Shown: piece by piece, positions 6,177 through 11,321 of the stretch
How the letters are laid out: each line of letters opens with the position of its first letter
How positions within the stretch are numbered: the first letter of the stretch is position 1
Assembly (NCBI GenBank): GCA_016218905.1
Contig: JACRCS010000830.1
Coordinates: 1 to 11,321, forward strand
Length of the DNA: 11,321 bases
Source: Deltaproteobacteria bacterium
GTDB lineage: Bacteria > Desulfobacterota_C > Deferrisomatia > Deferrisomatales > JACRMM01
Direction: 5' to 3'
The notes under the pieces: model-generated
What the model saw: the letters and a program-made list of their open reading frames with translations, nothing else
What the model was told of the DNA's origin: nothing
The model's database searches: none
Program-made: the position numbers and the translations under genes

Positions 6177-6932
6177 ATGTCCAACATGCTGGAACAAACC
6201 CGGGAGGCCATTCGGAAGAAGTATCCGGCGTTCGAGTACACCGTCTGCCAGGACACGCCCATCACGCCCCTCAGAAAACCGCTGGCAGACTGCAAGGTTG
6301 CCCTGCTCACGACCGGCGGTCTCCACCGAACGACCGACCTCCCCTTCGACACCAAGCACCTGGAGGGGGACTGCTCGTACCGACTGCTTCCGGGGGACAT
6401 CCAGCATCAAGACATAGGGATCTCCCACGAGTCCTACGACCACGCCTTCATCAACAAGGACTTGAACTGCGTCTTTCCCATCGACCGGATGAGGGAATAC
6501 GTCCAGGAGGGGAAGATCAAGGCGCTTTCCGAAGAGCACTACAGCGTCATGGGACACATCTACGTGACGGAGCCCCTGATGGAAAGCGCGAGGGCCATGG
6601 GACGGCGACTGCGGGAACTGGACGTGGACGCGGCGTTCCTGACGCCCACCTGAGTGATCTGCAACCAGTCCGTGGGACTGGTCGCCCGGGGCCTCGAGGA
6701 GGCCGGGATCAGCACGGTGTGCGTGACCTTTCGCAGAGACATCATCGAGCTCGTGAAGCCGTCGCGAGTCCTCTCCCTCAACTTCTCCCCGGGCAAGCCC
6801 CTGGGAAACCCCGGGGACCGGGCCATGCAGCGGGCGATCCTCGAGGCCGCCTTCGAATTGCTGCGGCGAGACATCCGCGAGGCCACCATCGTGGATCTGC
6901 CGTTTCGGCTTAAGAAGTTCGGGATCTCCTGA
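6177..6932 (+). CDS. PrdB/GrdB-like selenoprotein (glycine/betaine/proline reductase selenoprotein B family)
   Basis: 251 aa when TGA 6651-6653 is read as Sec159, giving U159-V-I-C162, the UxxC signature of this family. Before it lie VALLTTGGLHRTTDLPFD (41-58) and DLNCVFPIDRMRE (95-107), and after it GLEEAGISTVCV and NFSPGKPLGNPGD, all in the expected order. In PrdB and GrdB the Sec attacks the substrate (proline, glycine, sarcosine or betaine) for reductive cleavage. The subunits that carry the pyruvoyl cofactor in those complexes are not in this window, so the substrate may differ. The start ATG 6177 follows GGAAGGGAG. It is the last gene of the plus-strand cluster, behind the reductase. 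Confidence in Sec is high because of the SECIS. Confidence 0.9.
6651..6684 (+). promoter_or_regulatory. SECIS element of the PrdB-like selenoprotein
   Basis: ACCAGTCC (6664-6671) and GGACTGGT (6675-6682) form a perfect 8-bp stem with a GTG loop (6672-6674). The loop begins 19 nt after TGA 6651-6653. A GU-containing apical loop at this spacing is typical of bacterial SECIS elements. Confidence 0.85.
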
Positions 6933-6980
6933 GTCAGTGGCCAAGCCAAGCGTTGGTCTTCCCGACAGCCGTCGCGCACT

Positions 6981-7011
6981 CCCGGAGGCAGCCCCTGGGG
7001 GTGCCTCCGGG
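6981..7011. terminator. Bidirectional hairpin between converging clusters
   Basis: CCCGGAGGCA (6981-6990) and TGCCTCCGGG (7002-7011) make a perfect 10-bp stem with an 11-nt loop that has further C/G complementarity. It lies between the plus-strand stop at 6932 and the minus-strand stop at 7027, as expected for a shared terminator. No U-run is evident on either side. Confidence 0.6.
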
Positions 7012-7026
7012 CTTCGGGTCGGACGT

Positions 7027-7248
7027 TCACTCGTCCTGGGCGCCGACCTCGACAGCAGTGAATTCGTCCATCTTCGTAGCCGAGCCCTTCCGCACCGACT
7101 TGCCGAGCGCAACGGCCTCCCGGATCTCGGCGTCGGCCGCACCGTTCTCCCTAGCCTTTTCCGCGTGGATCTTCAAGCACGGCTGGCAATTGGCAGTGAT
7201 CGAGGATCCCACGCAGATAAGCGACTTGATCTTCGGGTCCAGCCCCAT
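7027..7248 (-). CDS. Small AhpD/carboxymuconolactone-decarboxylase-like protein
   Basis: 73 aa, preceded by GGAGGAGG on the minus strand. It carries the AhpD-type active site N-C21-Q-P-C24-L-K-I-H28 followed by A-x-x-x-G-A (ENGAADAEIREA), the helical-hairpin core of the CMD/AhpD family. At this length it is a one-unit form that must oligomerise. Such proteins use the CxxC as a dithiol reductant of peroxides or of partner proteins. The TGA at its end is taken as a true stop because the sequence after it does not resemble the family. It is the last gene of the minus-strand cluster and probably co-transcribed with the UXX-star gene. Confidence 0.85.
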   Translation of the reverse strand: MGLDPKIKSLICVGSSITANCQPCLKIHAEKARENGAADAEIREAVALGKSVRKGSATKMDEFTAVEVGAQDE

Positions 7249-7314
7249 GATGGCCTCCTCCGAGCAGGGCTCCCTTGAGCGTGACGATCGAGCGTTTGTG
7301 CGGGGAGAGCGTGC

Positions 7315-7348
7315 GTGTCGGCAGACCGCCGACGACTCAAGCGGCTCA
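7315..7348 (-). promoter_or_regulatory. SECIS element in the 3' UTR of the UXX-star gene
   Basis: On the minus strand, GTCGGC (7333-7328) and GCCGAC (7322-7317) form a perfect 6-bp stem around the loop GGTCT (7327-7323), the same apical pentaloop as in E. coli fdhF. The loop begins 18 nt after the Sec TGA (7348-7346) and 9 nt after the stop TGA (7339-7337), so the whole hairpin lies beyond the coding region. Confidence 0.85.
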
Positions 7349-7552
7349 GGTCCCGCCGTAACCGATGGTCACCTTGTCGCCTTCGACGATCACCGGGACC
7401 TGGGCCACGCCGCCCGAGTATTGGAGCATCTCCCTCAACCTGGCGCGGTCCCTCCCGATGTCGAAGTATTCCGCCGAATCACCGTAGGCTGCCTTGGCGT
7501 TCTGCGAAAAGGGACAACTGCTCTTTCCAAAAATGATCACTCGGTCTGCCAT
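7337..7552 (-). CDS. UXX-star glutaredoxin-like selenoprotein
   Basis: 71 aa: a glutaredoxin-like fold with strand VIIFGKSS, then C12-P-F-S, strand SAEYFDIG, cis-Pro strand VPVIVEGDKVTIGYGGT, and then TGA (7346-7348) GCC GCT TGA (7337-7339), i.e. Sec69-Ala-Ala-stop. A Sec followed by exactly two residues and a stop is the mark of the UXX-star (seleno)protein family, and the GYGG lead-in fits. The N-terminal motif here is CxxS, so the C-terminal Sec may be the partner of C12 (inference), much as in mammalian thioredoxin reductase tails. Start: the minus-strand AGGAGG directly abuts ATG 7561 but is 9 nt from ATG 7552, so I use 7552. The substrate is unknown. Confidence 0.88.
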
Positions 7553-7612
7553 TCGAGCCATCCTCCTTTCGGAAGGTTCGGAACGCCTACCCGATGCCCC
7601 CGTGCCGCGTGG

Positions 7613-8629
7613 TCAACTCGCGGATTGCTCCTTCAGGAGGGCCCGCACCGACAGGCGAAGGAGCCCATTCTTGCGGAACCTAGGGATCCCGCCCTGGGTG
7701 TCACCCACCTCTCCCGCCATGGCGTACGCCGTGATCGGGCAGTCGGAGTCCATGGGAGAGGCCCAGGAGTCCAGGATCCCGGCCTCCACGAGTCGGTTCG
7801 ACTCCCCCACCTGGGGAAGGGGGCAGCACCCACCAACCGCGGGATCCGTCCCCTGGAGCATGAAGTAGTCGTCCCCGCGGTCGAGCATCTTGGAGAGCCG
7901 TTGATGCGTGCTCTCCGACAGGCCCTCCAGGGCACCGAAGTCGGGCATTCGGATCGATCCCTGACCGCCCCCCCGTCCGACGAGGAAGAGGGGACCGTGC
8001 CGGCGGTAAAGGTCGGCGAAGTTGGGCGCGGGAGCGGCGGGCAGGTCGACCGCGGCGGCGGCTGCCCCGGACACCAGGTGCTCGGCGTGCGCGCGGGAGA
8101 GGGCGGCGGGAATGCCCCGGCGCAGGATCGTGCCGTTCTCGAGGACGATGTACCGAAAGGGGCCCAGGTACACGGCGACCTTTTCCGCCGGCTCCGGTTG
8201 CCCGTCGACCCTGGCAGCGACCTCCTCGGCGTCCCGGGCCAGGGTGTCGCAGTCGAAGGGCACCGGATCGGTTGCCAGCCGCGCCAGGAGCGCCGGGTCG
8301 GCCTCGGACACCGCGAGCTCGGCCCGGTAGGCTTCGGACGCGTAGACCCTGCCCGTCTTCTCGCACACCCGGATCGTCCCGCCGATGAAGTGGTGGTCGT
8401 CGTCCCCCACCGCCAGGCAATTCCCCAGGTAGGAGACGCTCCTGCCGGTCTCGTAGCAGGGCTCGTCTCGCTTCTTCCACGCGACGACCCGCACCGTGTC
8501 GCCGGACCAGGTGAGCGTCATCCCGAAGAACCCCTGGGCCTCGAGCCTTACGAGGGCCGGCAGGACGTCCTCGAGCCCCATCGTGATCTCCAACGTCTCG
8601 AAGTCTTGGTTCGGTCGCGCGCTTTCCAT
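7613..8629 (-). CDS. Uncharacterised 338-aa cytosolic protein next to the desulfurase
   Basis: I do not recognise this family. No signal peptide or membrane segment is visible. Eye-catching parts: EPCYETGRSVSYLGNCLAVG (56-75) with C58 and C71; a D-D-D-H-H cluster (76-80); an alanine-rich stretch near 186-200; GRGGGQGSIRMPD (218-230); and GGCCPLPQVGESNRL (266-280) with adjacent C268-C269, then DSDCPITAYAMAGEVGD (294-310). The N-terminal third (VRVVAWKKRDEPCY, GGTIRVCEKTGRVYASEAY) looks like a beta-rich domain. The start ATG 8629 lies 1 nt after the desulfurase stop, with GGAGG 9 nt upstream, so the two are probably translated together. A sulfur or selenium acceptor for the desulfurase is an attractive guess supported only by linkage and cysteines. 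Confidence 0.7.
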   Translation of the reverse strand: MESARPNQDFETLEITMGLEDVLPALVRLEAQGFFGMTLTWSGDTVRVVAWKKRDEPCYETGRSVSYLGNCLAVGDDDHHFIGGTIRVCEKTGRVYASEAYRAELAVSEADPALLARLATDPVPFDCDTLARDAEEVAARVDGQPEPAEKVAVYLGPFRYIVLENGTILRRGIPAALSRAHAEHLVSGAAAAAVDLPAAPAPNFADLYRRHGPLFLVGRGGGQGSIRMPDFGALEGLSESTHQRLSKMLDRGDDYFMLQGTDPAVGGCCPLPQVGESNRLVEAGILDSWASPMDSDCPITAYAMAGEVGDTQGGIPRFRKNGLLRLSVRALLKEQSAS

Positions 8630-8630
8630 G

Positions 8631-9815
8631 TCAACCGACCTCCAGCCCGCGTTCGATGACCGACAGAAGAGCGTCGACCATGGCGTCTACGTCTTGCTGC
8701 GTAGTTGCGTACCCCATGGAAATCCGAAGCGTGCCCAGGGCCTCGAGCCTCGTCCGTCCCAGGGCCCGGATCACCCGCGAAGGCTCCGACGAACCAGCGT
8801 GGCAGGCCGAGCCAGCGGAGAGGTCGAACCCCTTCATGGCCATCTCTGTCACGGCCAGGGTACCGTTCAATCCGGGCAGCGAGAGTGAGACGAGCCCGGG
8901 CAACCCCTCCTCTGCGGAGTTCACGAGGGCCTCCGGAAACCGAGCCACCACGCGCCGGATCACCTGTTCTGCGAACCCCTTCAGGAGATTCCTCTTCGCC
9001 GGGAACTCGCGCAGACTCACGTCCAGGGCCGTGACGGCGGCACAGAAGGCCGCCGCATCCTCAGTACCCGCTCGGAGCCCTCCCTCCTGGGAGCCGCCCA
9101 GCAGCAGGGGCCGCAGCCGTTCCGGGGAGCCGGTGATCACTCCGCCGCTTCCCCTCGGCGCCCCGAACTTGTGGGACGAGAAGGTGTAGAAGATCCGGTC
9201 GAGGCTCCCCAGGGCGAGGGGGAGGTGCCCGACCGCCTGCGCGCCGTCCACATGGAGCCAAGCCCCGCGCGCCGCGCAGAGAGAGGCGATCCCCTCCAGG
9301 TCCTGGACGACCCCGGTCTCGTTGTTTCCGTGGGCGATGCTGACCAGGCCGTGGCGCGGGGTGAGGCGTGCGGCCAGGGTTTCGAGGCCGACGAGCCCTC
9401 GACCGTCCACCTTCAGCACGTCCACGCGATCGCCGGCGCGATGGCCCGCCTTCCAAGAGGAAGGGTGCACGTCGTTGGCCAGGAGCACCCGCCCCTCGGC
9501 CGGCTCCCCGAGGAAGGAGTGGAGGACCAGGTTGTTGGCTTCGGTACCCCCGGACGTGATGACGACTCGCGCGCCGGGAGCGACCCCCAGGAGCGCCTTG
9601 CACCGCTCCCGGGCCGCCTCCAGGCGCTTCCGTGCCTGCATGCCGCGAAGGTGGCTCGAGGAGGGGTTGGCGAAGAAGCTCCTCGCCACCTCGACGTACG
9701 CGTCCAGCGCCTCGGCGTGAGGCGGCGAGGAGGCGGCGTAATCGAAGTACGCCCCGGGCGCCACCCCGGGCGCCGGGCGATCCTCCGCTGCGCCGATGCC
9801 CCGTCCTCGCGTCAT
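8631..9815 (-). CDS. Cysteine desulfurase (NifS/IscS-type, class V aminotransferase fold)
   Basis: 394 aa, normal for the family. Motifs in order: YFDYAASSPPH (23-33), TSGGTEANN (87-95), AHGNNETG with H162, DGAQAVGH (190-197), PLP Schiff-base lysine K216 in SSHKFGAPRG, RAGTED (248-253) and the mobile catalytic cysteine C338 in SAGSACHAGSSEPS. It removes sulfur (or selenium) from cysteine (or selenocysteine) as an enzyme-bound persulfide, for Fe-S clusters, thiolated cofactors or selenophosphate synthesis. The usual iscU/iscA/hscBA neighbours are absent; instead it sits in a selenoprotein cluster with a coupled unknown protein, so a dedicated role is possible. ATG 9815 lacks an ideally placed ribosome site, but the conserved fold begins only at residue 23. 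Confidence 0.93.
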   Translation of the reverse strand: MTRGRGIGAAEDRPAPGVAPGAYFDYAASSPPHAEALDAYVEVARSFFANPSSSHLRGMQARKRLEAARERCKALLGVAPGARVVITSGGTEANNLVLHSFLGEPAEGRVLLANDVHPSSWKAGHRAGDRVDVLKVDGRGLVGLETLAARLTPRHGLVSIAHGNNETGVVQDLEGIASLCAARGAWLHVDGAQAVGHLPLALGSLDRIFYTFSSHKFGAPRGSGGVITGSPERLRPLLLGGSQEGGLRAGTEDAAAFCAAVTALDVSLREFPAKRNLLKGFAEQVIRRVVARFPEALVNSAEEGLPGLVSLSLPGLNGTLAVTEMAMKGFDLSAGSACHAGSSEPSRVIRALGRTRLEALGTLRISMGYATTQQDVDAMVDALLSVIERGLEVG

Positions 9816-9860
9816 CGCTTCTCGGCCTCACCTGCCTTCGCTGGTTGCGCCCAACCCGAC

Positions 9861-9877
9861 CCGCTTCACCGAAGCGG
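9861..9877 (-). other. Hairpin between the fusion selenoprotein and the desulfurase
   Basis: Read on the minus strand, CCGCTTC-GGT-GAAGCGG is a perfect 7-bp stem with a 3-nt loop, 12 nt after the stop of the methyltransferase-AhpD gene. No U-tract follows, so it may attenuate or protect the transcript rather than end it. Just beyond lies a smaller GGTTG/CAACC stem (9843-9856). Confidence 0.4.
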
Positions 9878-9889
9878 CAGTCAACGCCC

Positions 9890-10903
9890 TCAGGTCTTGC
9901 CCGGGGGTGGGACGGGCTCCGCCACGCCGGCCTCCCCCGTCGGCTCGCCGCCCCGCAGCCGGTCGAAGAGGAGCTTGGTCTTGTACGCCCCCACGGTCAT
10001 CGCGATCGCGGCCGTCTCTTCCAGTTCCTGCTCGGTGGCCCCGGCCTCCCTCGCAACTGCGAGGCTGTAGTCCGTTCAGGAGTCGCAGCCGGTCGCCAGT
10101 GACGCCGACAGGGCCAGGAGGTGCTTCGTCTTGCGATCGAGCACGCCCGGCCCATAGGCGGCATCGAAGAACCCCTGGAACCTGTCCATGGTCTCGCCCA
10201 TATCCCGCTCCTTGCCGTCGTCGTCGGTGGCGTCGAAGTCGAACCCTTCAACCTTCCGCAGGGAGGCCACGAAGAGGTCCCGGGGGAGGCTCCCCTCCTC
10301 GACCCGGTTTAGCTCGAGCACCTCGTACCCCCGAGCGACTTGACGAATCTTTGCCTCGCTGAAGAAGTGGACCGCGAACCCGCCCACCTCGTAGAGGTCC
10401 TCGGCGAGGTGGGTCCCGGCGCGATAGTGCTTGTCGAAGGTGCTGCGGACCGAGTACACCAGCACCCCTCCCGGCCGCAGCACCCGGTGGATCTCCCGCA
10501 GGAGGGCCTCGATCTGCCGGGAGGAGAACTCCATGCAGAGGAGCATGTGGGCGAAGCAGGCGTCCACCGAGCGGTCCGGCAGCGAGAGCGGCTCCCGCAG
10601 GTCGCTCTGCAGGGCGGTGATCCGGCCGGCGAGACCCAGCTCCGCAGCCCTGGCCCGGACCTCCTCCACCGCGGTCTCCGAGTAGTCCAAGGCCGTCACC
10701 TCCAGGCCCTCGCGGGCGAAGAGGAAGGTGTCGCGCCCCTGGCCGAAGCCGAGCTCCAGCACCCGCTCCGCGCCGTTGCGGCGGAACACCTCGAGCGCCG
10801 ACTCGGCAACCGCGCTCGGGCCCTCGCCGAAGAAGTCCAGGGAGTCTGCGTAGACGCTGTTCCAGTGCCGCCTCTGGCCCCCGCCCTTCTCTTCGTTGCT
10901 CAA
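9890..10903 (-). CDS. SAM methyltransferase-AhpD fusion selenoprotein (CxxU)
   Basis: 337 aa when TGA (10078-10076) is read as Sec276; 61 more codons follow to TGA 9892-9890. Residues 1-220 form a class I SAM-dependent methyltransferase: motif I VLELGFGQGRDT (48-59), ALDYSE (71-76), FAHMLLCMEF (117-126) and HRVLRPGGVLVYSV (139-152). Residues about 235-320 form an AhpD/CMD-like domain: LDRKTKHLLALSASLATG, then C273-D-S-U276, then DYSLAVAREAGATEQEL. In AhpD-like proteins the motif is CxxC and the second Cys is the reactive one, so Sec sits at the reactive position. Stopping at the TGA would cut the domain in half. The start is TTG 10903, with GGGGAG 6 nt upstream. The methyl acceptor is unknown; a chalcogen or arsenic substrate would be guesswork. 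Confidence 0.88.
10045..10078 (-). promoter_or_regulatory. SECIS element of the methyltransferase-AhpD selenoprotein
   Basis: On the minus strand, CCTCGC (10064-10059) pairs perfectly with GCGAGG (10054-10049) around loop AGTT (10058-10055). The loop starts 17 nt after the Sec TGA and contains GU with G in second place, fitting the bacterial SECIS pattern. Confidence 0.75.
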
Positions 10904-10999
10904 GCCTCACTCCCCTCTCCCGGGCACGACGGGGCTGTCCGGCGTGCGAGATGCCCTCCCCCTGGCACACGTTGGGCCCGCACTCCAATTCTTCCTATC

Positions 11000-11203
11000 T
11001 TACCCCCGGGCCAGCGCCGCCGCGATGACGTCGCGCAGGTCCGTCTGATCGGGGATGTTCTCGCACGCCAGGCGCCCGTCCAGCAGCACGCAGGGCACGG
11101 GCAGGTGCACGCCGGCCGACCTGCGCAGGTCGCGATAGCGAGACCGGCCGGCCTCCTCGTTCAGGTGGACCACCTCCACCTGGACCAACTCCACTGGCGA
11201 CAT
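11000..11203 (-). CDS. Truncated thioredoxin-fold protein lacking the CxxC half
   Basis: 67 aa from ATG 11203, or 64 from GTG 11194, which is better spaced from GAAAGG. It contains only the second half of the fold: strand VQVEVVHL, helix SRYRDLRRSAG, cis-Pro strand VPVPCVLLDGRLAC, then a helix (DLRDVIAAALARG). It aligns with the same part of the UIPC selenoprotein at 2773 (VRVETVVL, VPSLFLDGQLAF). The upstream frame has a TAG 15 nt before the ATG, and no CxxC or UxxC is encoded in any minus-strand frame out to the window edge. It is probably a 5'-truncated remnant, or a short non-catalytic form. About 96 nt separate it from the methyltransferase gene, with no clear promoter. Confidence 0.55.
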   Translation of the reverse strand: MSPVELVQVEVVHLNEEAGRSRYRDLRRSAGVHLPVPCVLLDGRLACENIPDQTDLRDVIAAALARG

Positions 11204-11210
11204 CCTTTCA

Positions 11211-11321
11211 AGCCACTACTTCAACAAGCCGCCCGATCTCCCTGCGCCCCTTTCAGACCTTTCCAAATTACGTCGTCACTACCGCCGCGTGCTCGGAAAG
11301 GGCGGCGCCATCATCGACGTC
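11211..11321 (+). other. Possible interior of a plus-strand gene running off the window
   Basis: In the frame starting at 11211, 37 codons are open to the edge and read like protein (SHYFNKPPDLPAP, then LSKLRRHYRRVLGKGGAIIDV), reminiscent of the lead-in to a SAM-methyltransferase glycine motif. The frame also stays open upstream, over the minus-strand gene, but contains no ATG, GTG or TTG. If it is real, the gene lacks its own beginning at about the point where the minus-strand thioredoxin remnant also loses its N-terminus. Confidence 0.3.

Noticed and set aside
7027..7029. TGA ending the small AhpD-like protein as Sec
   Set aside because: Readthrough gives a sequence unlike the family that runs into the terminator hairpin; the active-site Cys pair is already present.
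4285..7142. Long minus-strand frames opposite the GTPase, reductase and PrdB-like genes
   Set aside because: The plus-strand proteins carry intact family motifs, while the antisense translations show none and have no ribosome sites.
737..10903. TGA as a sense codon by general reassignment (Trp or Gly)
   Set aside because: TGA terminates several complete genes here (GTPase, flavoprotein, desulfurase), and the internal TGAs align with Cys or with a known Sec position, with SECIS-like hairpins behind most of them.
1..11321. Mobile elements or CRISPR arrays
   Set aside because: No transposase, integrase, terminal inverted repeats or regularly spaced repeats are visible.

Overview
The window is GC-rich, mostly coding DNA from an anaerobic bacterium that uses selenocysteine (Sec). 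My best guess is a selenoprotein-rich Desulfobacterota/deltaproteobacterium, inferred from gene content only. Six genes contain an in-frame TGA exactly where a close paralogue or the wider family has a redox or metal-binding Cys (or, in one case, at the Sec-X-X-stop tail of a known family). Four of the six have a clean hairpin whose 3-5 nt, G-containing apical loop begins about 17-21 nt after the TGA, as expected for a bacterial SECIS element. TGA also ends many ordinary genes here, so general reassignment of the codon is unlikely.

Plus strand (1-6932). The 3' tail of an unknown gene is followed by a roughly 640-nt non-coding leader with several hairpins. A directional gene cluster comes next: a Sec-containing uroporphyrinogen-decarboxylase/MtaA-like protein (737-1771); four paralogous CxxC/UxxC thioredoxin-fold proteins, two with Cys and two with Sec; a small redox-active-disulfide thioredoxin; a COG0523 (CobW-like) GTPase; a thioredoxin reductase-like flavoprotein with a non-canonical pyridine-nucleotide site; a three-helix membrane protein that seems to start at CTG; and a PrdB/GrdB-like selenoprotein with a UxxC motif.

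Minus strand (7027-11203, convergent with the first cluster). In transcription order: a truncated member of the same thioredoxin-fold family; a methyltransferase-AhpD fusion with a CxxU active site; a cysteine desulfurase; an unrecognised 338-aa protein coupled to it by a 1-nt gap; a UXX-star glutaredoxin-like selenoprotein ending Sec-Ala-Ala-stop; and a small AhpD-like CxxC protein. The last ~110 nt may hold a broken plus-strand gene.

Working picture (inference): a thiol/selenol relay. The flavoprotein would feed electrons to the small thioredoxin-fold proteins, which would reduce the Sec enzymes (MtaA-like, PrdB-like). The GTPase could handle metal or cofactor loading, and the desulfurase could supply S or Se. 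No corrinoid protein, selA, selB, selC or selD is visible here, so substrate and pathway remain unknown.
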